DNA of 64,000 bases from assembly GCF_012935695.1 (NCBI RefSeq), contig NZ_CP052859.1, positions 351,001 to 415,000 of the forward strand, read 5' to 3'. Each line of letters starts with the position of its first letter. Within the stretch, counting starts at the first letter, position 1. Both the position numbers and the translations under genes were made by a program. The notes below the pieces were generated by a model. The model was not told the origin of the DNA, ran no database searches, and saw only the letters and a list, made by a program, of their open reading frames with translations. This stretch comes from Pseudomonas sp. ADAK18. Its GTDB lineage: Bacteria; Pseudomonadota; Gammaproteobacteria; Pseudomonadales; Pseudomonadaceae. Of this stretch, positions 8,228 to 16,601 are shown piece after piece.

Positions 8228-9241
8228 TCACTCTGAGACGCCATCCTTGCCCGCCGCCTTGGAGCGATACAGCGCCTGGTCCGCCCGGGCCATCAGGCGG
8301 GAGGGCAACTCGTCAGAGAAGCGTTGCACGACTCCCAGGCTCACGGTCACCTTGAAGTCGCCCACGGTCGGCAGCTTCCTCAGTGCCTGGCGCATGCGTT
8401 CCGCCAGGGTTTTTGCGGTTTCCAGGGTGCTCTTGGGCAGGACAACCATGAACTCATCACCGCCCCAGCGGGCCAGCAAATCGCCGTGGCGCACGCAGGC
8501 TTCAAGGCATTCCACCACCCGCACCAGCGTCTCATCGCCTACCGCATGACCGTGCCGATCGTTGATCGGTTTGAAGTCATCGATATCCATCGCTATCACC
8601 GACAGTGGCAGGCGAAACCGCTGCGCGCGTTCGCACTCTTCCAGCAGGACCTTCTCCAGGCGATAGCGATTGGCGACGTGAGTCAGGGCATCGCGCTCGG
8701 CGAGGGAGCGGTTTTCGTCCAGTTGCAGTTGAAGTTGCTGATTGACCCGAGAAAGCTCCAGGGTGCGCTCAGCCACCAATGCTTCCAGGGATTTGTTGCG
8801 GCGCTCAAGCTGTTCGATGGAGCGTTTACGCACTTGAATATTGCGGTGGGCACCGACCATTCGTGCCACGCTGTCATCGGCATTGCGCGCAATCACGTAG
8901 CCTCGGTCTTCGATCCACAGGAAAGTGCCGTCTTTCTTGCGACAACGGTATTCGGCTTGATAGTGGGTAGTGCGGCGGTTGGTGTAATCATCAAACACCT
9001 TCATCACCTGGGGATAGTCGTCGGGATGAATGACGTTTTCCCAAGTGAAGACACTGTTTTCCAGGGAGTGCCTGGGGTACCCGAGCATTTCGTACCAGCC
9101 CGGGTTGCGATACACAAATCCGGTATTGGCGTTCCAGTCCCAGATGCCATCACTGACCAACTCCATGACGGCATGCAACATGTCGGCATGGAGGTCGGAA
9201 AAATCATTGCTCAATGGTCCGGTATCGGCTGTATCGCACAT
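8228..9241 (-). CDS. PAS domain diguanylate cyclase (GGDEF)
   Basis: A 337-aa soluble signalling protein. Residues about 20-145 are a PAS fold with a PAC tail (DGIWDWNANTGFVYRNPGW, then KDGTFLWIEDRG). A charged helical coiled-coil linker follows, then a GGDEF domain from about residue 180 to the end. The active-site motif is intact (RWGGDEF) and an RxxD inhibitory site (RHGD) stands five residues before it, so the enzyme should make c-di-GMP and be product-inhibited. There are no membrane segments. Start at ATG 9241 with AGGGAG seven bases upstream; a TTG at 9283 is less likely. The PAS ligand is unknown. Confidence 0.93.
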   Translation of the reverse strand: MCDTADTGPLSNDFSDLHADMLHAVMELVSDGIWDWNANTGFVYRNPGWYEMLGYPRHSLENSVFTWENVIHPDDYPQVMKVFDDYTNRRTTHYQAEYRCRKKDGTFLWIEDRGYVIARNADDSVARMVGAHRNIQVRKRSIEQLERRNKSLEALVAERTLELSRVNQQLQLQLDENRSLAERDALTHVANRYRLEKVLLEECERAQRFRLPLSVIAMDIDDFKPINDRHGHAVGDETLVRVVECLEACVRHGDLLARWGGDEFMVVLPKSTLETAKTLAERMRQALRKLPTVGDFKVTVSLGVVQRFSDELPSRLMARADQALYRSKAAGKDGVSE

Positions 9242-9382
9242 CTGCGCGCTCCCTGCGAGGGCTGGCTCGAAATGGCCAGTCAAGTGTTAACGCCGATACT
9301 CCGTGGCTGGACGTAATGTACAACGGGGATTTTGCGGTTAGAAGGGTGTGGCTATATGCCATTATTTTGGGCGTAACGAAGC

Positions 9383-11293
9383 TTACTGCGGTGCTTCCAT
9401 CTTTGTCCGAGGTGTCCCATTGGCGTTATGTTGATAGATCGCCTCTGGCTGCCCCCGATCATTGAAAAACACCTGGCCAATTCCCGCCGAGTTCCATAAC
9501 CGTTCACCCGCCCGGGCGTGTTCTGGAATATGCGGTACCACCTGCATGGGGCGGCGACGGGTCAGCCAGTTCAAGGGCGAGCGGGGCGAGTAGAGCCAGC
9601 GGTTGAGGCGGTCGAACCAGTCCAGCAAGCGTCTGGGGAATTCGTTCTTGATGCCGCTGCTGGTGATCTGCCAGATCTTTGGCCCGGCGTTGCGGTGGCG
9701 GATCAACACTTCGTAGACGAACGAGTAGTGCACGTCACCCGACAGGATCACGTAATTGCCTGGGGTGCGCGAGTGTCGAAAAATATTCAGGATCACTTGG
9801 GCGGCACCGCGATGGGCCATCCAGTTTTCGGCGTCCACCAGCAGTGGGTAGCCGCACCAGCTGAAGGCTTTTTGTACGGTCTCGATCAGCTTCACCCCAA
9901 AAACGGGTGCCGGTGAAACGATGATCGCCGAAGGGTGGTCCAGCAGTTCCTGTTGCAGTTCGCTCAAGGCCTCCCAGTCCAGCAGGCCGGACGGTTGCTT
10001 GAGGTTGAACTCGCTGCGCCAGCGCCGGGTGCGGGTGTCGAGCACCACCAGTGCAGGCGTGGTGGGCAGTACGTAATGCCATTGCTGGAACTTCAGCAGA
10101 TCATCAATCAGTTGGTCCTGGGCATGAGCGTTCAGGTAGTTATCGCGGGCCTGGGCGGTGAGGGCGCAGGTTTGGCTGAGTACGTCCTTAAAAGCGTCCG
10201 GGTTATTGCCCCAGCCCTGGCACAGCATATAGGCCAGCAGGGCGTTGCCGATAATGCGTTTGGAGAAGGGATGACCGTAGGCGGTTTCTTCCCATTGCGC
10301 GCTGAGGTTCCAGTCGTCGGTGATGTCATGATCGTCGAAGATCATCAGGCAGGGCAGGTGGGCAAGCACCCTGGCCACTCCGTTCAAACCGTCGCGAAAT
10401 TTATCAATCTGCACCTGCTCGCGGGCATAGCGCGCCTGTTCTTCGGGCGTCAGTTGCGGAGCTTGCGGCGTGATCAGGGTCCAGGGCGTTGGCGACCACA
10501 CCAGTAGGTACATGGCCATCACTTCGGCAAAGGTCACCAAGTGATTGTCGGCGCTACTGCTGGTGAAAATCGGTTTTTTCACGCCGCCGAAAAAACGCTC
10601 GCGCAGGGTTTCGTTACGCTTCAGGGCGGGCAGCAGGTCGGCGCGATGGTAGTAACTGGCCGGGTGCTCGTAGAGCTTCGCGCTGTCGTCCACGACAGCA
10701 CCATCCAGGTGTTCGCCGAACAGGCCAAGACGCTCGATCAATTGGTGAATAGCCCGCAGCATCGGCCCCGCCACATCATCGGCGTAGACCTGATCGCCAC
10801 TCATCATCAGCAACGCCGGACGTTCAGCCGGTGTGTGGGCTTCGGCCAACAAGCGGTCCACGCATAATAAGCCTTCATCGGCGCAGTGGTGCGGTTTACG
10901 GCAGGAACCGTGCATCAGTTGGTGAATATGGCTGTGCAGGACAAAATTCGGGTTTTGCGCGTTTGCGTACATCAGGTGCGGCGCCCATTGGGCGATACCG
11001 GATGGGTGACCTTGGGCTTCGGTGATCAGCAGGTCATAGCCGATGGTTACGTCTTGGGGCAGGGCGTCGGCCAATGCCACATCGATCAGGTGGATAAAGG
11101 CTTGGCGTCCCACAGGAACAACTTGGCAGCGCGTAGCATCCAGTTCGAGATCGAGGGTTTGCCCTGGCAGTTGCAGCCTCAGGCTCAACGCCAGTGCCTG
11201 ACTTCCCACCAGCCACAGCACCAGGCGCCCGGGTTCCAGGCGACGTAGCAGCGGGCCGGCAAGCACGGCGGGCAGTGTGTCGGGTTGAGACAT
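9383..11293 (-). CDS. PhoD-like metallophosphatase family protein without evident export signal
   Basis: A 636-aa protein related to the PhoD-like phosphatases. The metallophosphatase region shows the metal ligands LMMSGDQVYADD (about residue 160), the IFDDHDITDDWN stretch (about 315), and later ILSGDVHYSFVYE, the usual GDxH motif. About 120 N-terminal residues form a beta-rich domain ahead of the catalytic part. Unlike classical PhoD it has no twin-arginine or Sec signal at the chosen start (ATG 11293), so it is probably cytoplasmic and may act on something other than exported phosphodiesters. A TTG at 11314 would add only seven residues. It stands alone on its strand, with 85 bases to a hairpin upstream. 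Confidence 0.82.
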   Translation of the reverse strand: MSQPDTLPAVLAGPLLRRLEPGRLVLWLVGSQALALSLRLQLPGQTLDLELDATRCQVVPVGRQAFIHLIDVALADALPQDVTIGYDLLITEAQGHPSGIAQWAPHLMYANAQNPNFVLHSHIHQLMHGSCRKPHHCADEGLLCVDRLLAEAHTPAERPALLMMSGDQVYADDVAGPMLRAIHQLIERLGLFGEHLDGAVVDDSAKLYEHPASYYHRADLLPALKRNETLRERFFGGVKKPIFTSSSADNHLVTFAEVMAMYLLVWSPTPWTLITPQAPQLTPEEQARYAREQVQIDKFRDGLNGVARVLAHLPCLMIFDDHDITDDWNLSAQWEETAYGHPFSKRIIGNALLAYMLCQGWGNNPDAFKDVLSQTCALTAQARDNYLNAHAQDQLIDDLLKFQQWHYVLPTTPALVVLDTRTRRWRSEFNLKQPSGLLDWEALSELQQELLDHPSAIIVSPAPVFGVKLIETVQKAFSWCGYPLLVDAENWMAHRGAAQVILNIFRHSRTPGNYVILSGDVHYSFVYEVLIRHRNAGPKIWQITSSGIKNEFPRRLLDWFDRLNRWLYSPRSPLNWLTRRRPMQVVPHIPEHARAGERLWNSAGIGQVFFNDRGQPEAIYQHNANGTPRTKMEAPQ

Positions 11294-11379
11294 GCAGGAA
11301 GTGGCTCTGTGCAAGGTTGGACCGGCAAGGGTAGCGCAGCGGATGTCAGTGTTTTGTTAAGGCGGGTTCAAAGCAAAAC

Positions 11380-11407
11380 AGAGAACTGCGCGAAGGCACA
11401 GTTCTCT
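11380..11407 (-). terminator. Rho-independent terminator of the 67-aa small ORF
   Basis: On the minus strand a 12-bp stem (AGAGAACTGTGC / GCGCAGTTCTCT, one G-U pair) with a CTTC loop is followed by GTTTTGCTTT. It begins 11 bases after the stop codon of the small ORF at 11419-11622. Confidence 0.75.
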
Positions 11408-11418
11408 GCCCTGATTAT

Positions 11419-11622
11419 TTAAAGGAGGTTGCCACGACCGAGGCTGTCCAACCCTCCGGAGCTTTTTGGCCTGTCGTTGGCCGATGGGCCGCTGAAGTCA
11501 ATCGCTGACCCCTCGACACGCGGCTGTTCAATGCTGCGCTTGTTACGTACAGGCGCTTGTTCGTCATTTTTGGGAAAGTTGTTGTATACGTTTCCAATAG
11601 AGGGGGTAGTGACGTTAAACAT
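11419..11622 (-). CDS. Small unrecognised protein, 67 aa
   Basis: I do not recognise this gene. It encodes a hydrophilic, Asn/Ser/Gly/Arg-rich 67-residue protein starting MFNVTTPSIGNVYNNF, without membrane segments, cysteines or a signal peptide. Two things support it as real: AAGGA stands eight bases before the ATG at 11622, and a good rho-independent terminator begins 11 bases after the stop. The gene is thus a compact monocistronic unit, or the tail of the mlaA transcript, whose last gene ends 129 bases upstream. Other frames over the same DNA are open too, so coding is not proven. Confidence 0.55.
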   Translation of the reverse strand: MFNVTTPSIGNVYNNFPKNDEQAPVRNKRSIEQPRVEGSAIDFSGPSANDRPKSSGGLDSLGRGNLL

Positions 11623-11751
11623 GGACGTTTTCCTTCTGTAAGAATGGATTTTCCCGATAGGCAACCCAGGGGCAATCAGCCGTCTGGTTATCAAGAAGAG
11701 CGTGAACTTACAGAGGGAGGGAGGGCCGAGATATAAACGCCTCGCGTCAAA

Positions 11752-12030
11752 TTATGACGCTAGAAACCGGGTGTCAGAGCGGTTGCTTATCGCTGTGGCC
11801 GAGGTCTCTCCTTGGTCAATCAGCCAGCGCAATACGTCCTCCACCGCGACGCTGTACTGGCGCTCGACCCAGCGCACACCCTGAGGGCTGTACTGTTCCA
11901 TATAGCGGTTGAGCACCAGTCGGCTCTGATCGGACGAAAGGTGCAGACGGGTTTCCCGGCACAGCAGGGCATTGGCGCCCCGTTTGCGTACGTGATGTTG
12001 CAGGAGCAGCGAGCCAGGTTCAGAAATCAT
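11752..12030 (-). CDS. Unrecognised 92-aa protein translationally coupled to mlaA
   Basis: The gene starts at ATG 12030, inside the last codons of the mlaA-like gene (11-base overlap), with a very strong ribosome-binding site AAGGAGG seven bases upstream. The product is a soluble 92-residue protein starting MISEPGSLLLQHHVRKRG, probably helical and with many Arg and Gln residues. No family or catalytic motif is recognisable. The overlap implies co-translation with the MlaA lipoprotein; a regulatory or envelope-related role would be guesswork. Confidence 0.75.
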   Translation of the reverse strand: MISEPGSLLLQHHVRKRGANALLCRETRLHLSSDQSRLVLNRYMEQYSPQGVRWVERQYSVAVEDVLRWLIDQGETSATAISNRSDTRFLAS

Positions 12031-12808
12031 CGCCAGCCTCCTTCGCGCAGCGGTCGGCCTGGGGAGCCGTGAGCCCTTGCTTGCCCTCAAGCACATAAGC
12101 GGCGCGGTGTTCCGCCACCACGTTACGCAGCGCACTGTAGTAATCCGGCAGCCGTTGCAGGCTGTCAGTCAGCGGCAGCAAGGATGCCCGGGTGTCTATC
12201 GTGCCACCCACCAGGCTGATGGTGTCCAGGGTCCGTACGGTATCGCTGTCTCCCAGTGGCGCCACCAGGAAATTCAACACCTTGCCCACTGCATCACGGC
12301 TGTTGCCGGTGCCCAGCAATGGCAATTCGACGATCGGGCCATTGCCGATGCCCCACACACCGAAGGTCTGGCCGAAATCGGAAGTGTGGCGGGGGATACC
12401 CAGTGGGTCGGAGACGTCAATCAGGCCGATGATCCCCACCGTCGTATTCACTGCGAAGCGCCCCAGGGTGTTGACCGAACGTCGTGCATTGCCCTGCAGC
12501 AGATCGTTGATAAACACCTTGGGCTCGCTGAAGTTGCTGGCGAAGTTATGCACACCCTGCTGGAAAAAGTCCGGCAGGTAGCGATAGCCGCGGGCCACAG
12601 GGGCCAGGGCATAGTCATCAACGGCTCGGTTGAAGGCAAAGACGCCACGGTTGACCGGTTCGGCGGGGTCATACACCGGGTAGGAAACCTGTGCACAACG
12701 GGTAGTACTCGCCACTGGGGCCGGGCTGGTACAGCCTGCCAGGTAAGACAGGGTCAACAGCAGCGCCGCCTGGCGGGCCAGGCGCGGGGAATACGTCAGC
12801 GAGCGCAT
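12020..12808 (-). CDS. mlaA: MlaA/VacJ family lipoprotein
   Basis: A 262-aa outer-membrane lipoprotein. The signal peptide ends in the lipobox LSYLAGC (Cys near 26). The core shows the MlaA family pattern YDPAEPVNRGVFAFNRAVDDY, then FFQQGVHNFASNFSEPKVFINDLLQGN and the DFGQTFGVWGIGNGPIVELPLLG segment. MlaA extracts misplaced phospholipids from the outer leaflet of the outer membrane and passes them to MlaC. The other mla genes are not in this window. ATG 12808 is chosen because GGAG is eight bases upstream; a GTG two codons earlier is too close to it. The gene is divergent from a two-component system and overlaps the small gene behind it. Confidence 0.93.
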   Translation of the reverse strand: MRSLTYSPRLARQAALLLTLSYLAGCTSPAPVASTTRCAQVSYPVYDPAEPVNRGVFAFNRAVDDYALAPVARGYRYLPDFFQQGVHNFASNFSEPKVFINDLLQGNARRSVNTLGRFAVNTTVGIIGLIDVSDPLGIPRHTSDFGQTFGVWGIGNGPIVELPLLGTGNSRDAVGKVLNFLVAPLGDSDTVRTLDTISLVGGTIDTRASLLPLTDSLQRLPDYYSALRNVVAEHRAAYVLEGKQGLTAPQADRCAKEAGDDF

Positions 12809-12960
12809 TGGCACGGTCTCCGAAAAAAGGAAGCCGATGCTGGCATTCGCGGTTTGCGCAAAGATGTCTGCTTTATTGCGGAACTGACGCTTTGTTGCAC
12901 GGTTGAAATATATGACGGGCCGCGTCTAATGGTTTTAGATAGCGGCTTTGACCAGCCCAA

Positions 12961-13683
12961 GTGATACCACCGGTGAGCAACCTTTTAATTGTCGATGATG
13001 ACCTTGAAGTCCTCGCGCTCCTGAAGAAATTCTTTCTGCAACATGGCTATACGGTCGAGACCGCCGCCAATGGCACCGACCTGTGGGCAGCCATGGAGCG
13101 CCAGCCTGCGGACCTGATTATTCTCGACCTCATGTTGCCGGGGGATAACGGCCTGCTGCTGTGCCAGCGCCTGCGCCAGCAATACGCAACCCCGGTGATT
13201 ATGCTGACGGCCATGGGCGAGCTCAGTGACCGGGTGGTGGGCCTGGAAATGGGTGCCGATGATTACCTGAGTAAACCCTTCGATGCCCGCGAACTGCTGG
13301 CTCGGGTGCGTGCGGTACTGCGTCGCGCCGGTGAAAACCATCCCGCCGTGGGTGATGTCATGCGACCATTGATCCGCTTCGACGGCTGGCAGTTGGACCT
13401 GACTCGTCGTGAACTGCGCTCGCCGGATCAGGTGATGATTGCACTGTCGTCCGGTGAATTCGACCTGCTGCTGGTATTTGTCGAGAACCCCCAGCGGGTC
13501 CTGACCCGCGAGCAGCTATTGAACCTGGCACGCGGCAACCGCCACGATGCTTTCGACCGCAGCATCGACGTCCAGGTGAGCCGCCTGCGACGCAAGCTGG
13601 AGTTCGACACCAAGCGCCCGGCGATGATTCGCACCGTGCGCAACGGTGGTTACCAGTTCACTGTCAGCGTGACCCGATCATGA
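12961..13683 (+). CDS. OmpR-family response regulator
   Basis: A 240-aa two-domain regulator. The receiver (residues 6-120) has the acidic pocket DDD, the phospho-acceptor Asp in LIILDLMLPGDNG, the Thr in MLTAMGE and the Lys in YLSKPFD. The C-terminal half is a winged-helix DNA-binding domain ending RTVRNGGYQFTV. It overlaps the kinase gene by 4 bases (ATGA), so the two are co-translated. The start is unsure: GTG at 12961 or GTG at 12973, neither with a strong ribosome-binding site. It is close to OmpR/TorR in layout, but the signal is unknown. The divergent mlaA gene is a possible target only by position. Confidence 0.92.
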   Translation: MIPPVSNLLIVDDDLEVLALLKKFFLQHGYTVETAANGTDLWAAMERQPADLIILDLMLPGDNGLLLCQRLRQQYATPVIMLTAMGELSDRVVGLEMGADDYLSKPFDARELLARVRAVLRRAGENHPAVGDVMRPLIRFDGWQLDLTRRELRSPDQVMIALSSGEFDLLLVFVENPQRVLTREQLLNLARGNRHDAFDRSIDVQVSRLRRKLEFDTKRPAMIRTVRNGGYQFTVSVTRS

Positions 13684-15002
13684 TTATTCGTCGCCCGCGG
13701 GACACCGTAGCCCGCTGGATTGCCCTGACCATCCTGATTGCCATGTTCACGGCCCTGGCCCTCAACGCACTGTTTGTCCAGTTGGCGGGTGTGTGGGCCC
13801 GTCCGCCACTGAGTGAAACCGGTTTATTGGACAAGGTGGCGGTGATTGTTCGAATAGTCGAAACAGCCGAGCCCAGCCAACGCCCCAGCCTGTCCCAATC
13901 AGCCGGTGATGGAGGTTTCAGTGTGAGTTGGTCGCTCAATCGCGAGCGCTTCGATCTGCCAGCCTTGAAGGCTTCTGATTTTCACACCGGCGAAGAAGTT
14001 TTCGGGTCGGTGCTCAGGTGGCCACAACGGCGAGTCGAAGGCTATGAGCCGACCGACTGGCCAGGTTCCGGCGGGCACTACGCTTTGCTGGTGGAGCTGA
14101 CTGATCACTCTTGGCTGATGTTCAGCGCACCCTCGCGCAGTTGGGGGTTGGCAGAAGGGCCGCGCAGCTTGATCGTGCTGGTCCTGGTGCTGATTTCCAC
14201 TGCGCTGGTGACGTTGGTTGCCACCCGCCGCCTGGCCCGGCCCCTGCAGCATTTCGCCCTGGGTGCCCGGCGTTTTGGCGCAGATTACCGGGCGCCACCC
14301 ATCGATCCGGTCGGTCCCCACGAAATTCGCCAGGCGATTCTGGCCTTCAATGGCATGCAGGCCCAGTTGCAACACTTCATCCAGGACCGCACGCAGATGC
14401 TCGCGGCGATCTCCCACGATCTGCGCGCACCCTTGACCCGCTTGCGGCTGCGGGGTGAATTCATTGAGGACAGCGACCAGCAGCAAAAGCTGTTCCGCGA
14501 CGTCGATGAAATGCAGGCCATGATCCACACCGCGTTGGAATTCTTCCGTGACGACGCGCGTCTTGAACAGGCCACCCAATTGGACCTGGCGGAGCTGCTG
14601 CAAACCTTGGTGGACGATTACCGCGACCAGTCCATCGACATCACCTTCAGTGGGCCGCCGCGCCTGGTGTATTTCGGGCGGCCCCTGGGGCTCAAGCGGG
14701 TCATGACCAACTTGATGGAGAATGCCATCCACTATGGGGGTGCACCCGAGATTGAACTGCACCAACGCGCGGGGGAGGTTGTCATTCACGTGCTGGACCG
14801 CGGTCCGGGAATTCCCACGGCCTTTCACGAGCAAGTGTTCCTGCCGTTTTTCCGCCTGGAAGGCTCGCGCAACAAAAGCACCGGCGGGGTCGGGTTGGGG
14901 CTTTCCACTGCGCGGGCGATAGTGCTGGAGCATGGTGGGACGCTGACGCTGGCGGATCGCCAAGGCGGTGGGCTGGAAGTGATGGTGGTATTACCGGTCT
15001 AG
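13680..15002 (+). CDS. EnvZ-type sensor histidine kinase
   Basis: A 440-aa inner-membrane kinase. A membrane segment lies at about residues 14-34 and a second at about 160-182, enclosing a periplasmic sensor region of about 125 residues. A HAMP segment follows (ARPLQHFALGARRFG). The H-box is AAISHDLRAPLTRLR, with the N-box LMENAIHYGG and the ATP-lid motifs DRGPGIP and GGVGLGLSTARAIV, all intact. It should phosphorylate the regulator encoded just upstream. The 3' end overlaps the convergent receiver gene by 12 bases. Confidence 0.93.
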   Translation: MIIRRPRDTVARWIALTILIAMFTALALNALFVQLAGVWARPPLSETGLLDKVAVIVRIVETAEPSQRPSLSQSAGDGGFSVSWSLNRERFDLPALKASDFHTGEEVFGSVLRWPQRRVEGYEPTDWPGSGGHYALLVELTDHSWLMFSAPSRSWGLAEGPRSLIVLVLVLISTALVTLVATRRLARPLQHFALGARRFGADYRAPPIDPVGPHEIRQAILAFNGMQAQLQHFIQDRTQMLAAISHDLRAPLTRLRLRGEFIEDSDQQQKLFRDVDEMQAMIHTALEFFRDDARLEQATQLDLAELLQTLVDDYRDQSIDITFSGPPRLVYFGRPLGLKRVMTNLMENAIHYGGAPEIELHQRAGEVVIHVLDRGPGIPTAFHEQVFLPFFRLEGSRNKSTGGVGLGLSTARAIVLEHGGTLTLADRQGGGLEVMVVLPV

Positions 15003-15386
15003 GTGATATTGCGAGGTTATCAAATGGGGCGGCAGGGCCGACTGCACGCAATCGATCAAGCGTTCGACACTCCATGGCTTGGGAAGAAAGTGTACGGTGG
15101 TGCCCAATTGCTCCGCCATCACGGTGTCCCCCGAGGTCAGCAGCACCGGCAACGAAGGCCAGCGATGAGCGACCACCTTGCTCAAGTCATAGCCATTGAG
15201 CAGGCCCGGCATCTGGATATCGCTGACAATCAAGTCCACCGGATCGCTCGTGCGCTCTAGAAACGTCATGCCTTCGTCCGCCGAGGGGAAAGACGTCACG
15301 CGCGCACCGAAGTCTTCCAGCACCTCCACCATCAACGCACGAATGATCTCGTCGTCTTCCAGTACCAAAATCGATGGCTGAGCCAT
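14991..15386 (-). CDS. Stand-alone response-regulator receiver protein
   Basis: A 131-aa single receiver domain without output domain. The acidic pair EDDE, the phospho-acceptor Asp in LIVSDIQMPG, Thr/Ser in LLTSGD and Lys in FLPKPWS are all present. The start at ATG 15386 has GGAG eight bases upstream. It is encoded convergently to the kinase gene and overlaps its end by 12 bases, so transcription of the two must interfere. Such proteins often act as phosphate sinks or protein-binding switches; a link with the neighbouring kinase is inference. Confidence 0.9.
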   Translation of the reverse strand: MAQPSILVLEDDEIIRALMVEVLEDFGARVTSFPSADEGMTFLERTSDPVDLIVSDIQMPGLLNGYDLSKVVAHRWPSLPVLLTSGDTVMAEQLGTTVHFLPKPWSVERLIDCVQSALPPHLITSQYHLDR

Positions 15387-15573
15387 GATCACTACTCCAC
15401 CATCGGGGTTCAATAGGGTGGAGTCGGGCGTGATGGAATAGGTTCGATTGAATGTTTTTTATTAGATGGATGGTCATTTGGCTGGCTTTCAACCCACAGG
15501 GGGCATGGCTTGCAGGCCCGCTGCAGGATGCGTCAGGCTACCGTCGCCACCAGAAGATAGACCTCACAAACCC

Positions 15574-16095
15574 ATGCTTATCGTGATTCGCCTTGCCACT
15601 CCCGATGACGCCGAATTTCTGCCCGCGATTGAGCGTTCGGCCGCCCAGACCTTTCGTCTCATCGAGGGTCTGAGCTGGCTTGCCGAGGCCGGGGTGATGA
15701 GTGCTGAGCGTCATCGTCAACTGATCACGCTGTCTACTTGCTGGGTGGCGGTTGACGCTGATAATCAGCCCCAGGGCTTTTTGAGTGCGCAGTTGTATGG
15801 CGAGGATCTACACATCCATGAACTGTCCGTCATACAGACCCTGCAAGGCCAAGGAGTCGGGCGGCAATTGGTCGAGGCCACGATGGACGCAGCAAGGTCG
15901 CGACATCTGCGCGCGGTGACCTTGACTACGTTCTGCGATGTTCCCTGGAATGCGCCGTTTTACCAGCGACTGGGGTTTGAGCGGGATTCGTTGGTGAAGC
16001 CGGATCCGCGTCTGACGCAGATTCTACGTGATGAATATGGCCATGGTTTTGCCCCGGACAGTCGTTGCGCCATGGTGCGGCGCGTATCGCGATAG
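15574..16095 (+). CDS. GNAT family N-acetyltransferase
   Basis: A 173-aa acetyl-CoA-dependent acetyltransferase. The acetyl-CoA loop is visible as VIQTLQGQGVGRQLVEATM (about residues 84-102), followed by the motif B region PWNAPFYQRLGFE. The N-terminal IRLATPDDAEFLPAIERSAAQTFR is usual in this family. The ATG at 15574 fits the family N-terminus; the frame is open upstream but without hydrophobic or conserved sequence. Substrate unknown. It stands alone, 46 bases before a cytochrome gene on the same strand. Confidence 0.9.
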   Translation: MLIVIRLATPDDAEFLPAIERSAAQTFRLIEGLSWLAEAGVMSAERHRQLITLSTCWVAVDADNQPQGFLSAQLYGEDLHIHELSVIQTLQGQGVGRQLVEATMDAARSRHLRAVTLTTFCDVPWNAPFYQRLGFERDSLVKPDPRLTQILRDEYGHGFAPDSRCAMVRRVSR

Positions 16096-16141
16096 AATCG
16101 GCGGTCTTTTGTTGCCAGCCCTATCTGATCGGGAGCCACCC

Positions 16142-16531
16142 ATGAAATACGCTGCCCTATTAACCTGCGCCCTGACGCTCACAGCAGGGTTGTTCAGTAC
16201 CCCGTTATTGGCAGCCGGCGATGCCGAGGCCGGCGGGAAGCTGTTCAGCAAAACCTGCGGCGGCTGCCATAGTATTGGTGTTAACGCCCGCGGCGGTTTC
16301 GGGCCAGAGCTCAATGGGATTATTGGGCGGCCGGCGGGGACCACCACGGACTATCAGTACTCCGACGCGATGAAAAACTCAGGCGTCGTGTGGACGCGGG
16401 AAAAACTGGCGGCTTATATCGAGGCACCGAAGAAAGTCGTGAGTGGCACCCGGATGATTTTTTGGGGCATCAGTGATCCGGAGAAGATCGAGAATTTGCT
16501 GGCGTACCTTGAGACGTTTCAGCCGCAGTGA
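16142..16531 (+). CDS. Small class I cytochrome c (cytochrome c2-like)
   Basis: A 129-aa periplasmic electron carrier. The signal peptide ends around LLAAGDA (residue 25). One heme site CGGCH is at 39-43 and the sixth ligand Met is in GTRMIFWG (about residue 104). GPELNGIIGRPAG is the standard central segment. The start ATG 16142 has GGGAG six bases upstream. Redox partners are not indicated by the neighbours. Confidence 0.93.
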   Translation: MKYAALLTCALTLTAGLFSTPLLAAGDAEAGGKLFSKTCGGCHSIGVNARGGFGPELNGIIGRPAGTTTDYQYSDAMKNSGVVWTREKLAAYIEAPKKVVSGTRMIFWGISDPEKIENLLAYLETFQPQ

Positions 16532-16553
16532 TTAAGTGTCTACGGTGGCGCGA

Positions 16554-16572
16554 CCCCGGGTATACCCCGGGG
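16554..16572. repeat. GC-rich hairpin between convergent genes
   Basis: CCCCGGG and CCCGGGG pair around a TATAC loop, between the stop codons of the cytochrome and the RNase T2 genes. No U-run follows. Confidence 0.5.
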
Positions 16573-16601
16573 GCAGGGCAAGTGCAGCGATAATTACTGA
16601 T

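Noticed and set aside
11415..11675. 86-aa alternative frame over the small ORF
   Set aside because: No ribosome-binding site before its ATG, whereas the 67-aa frame has a well-spaced AAGGA.
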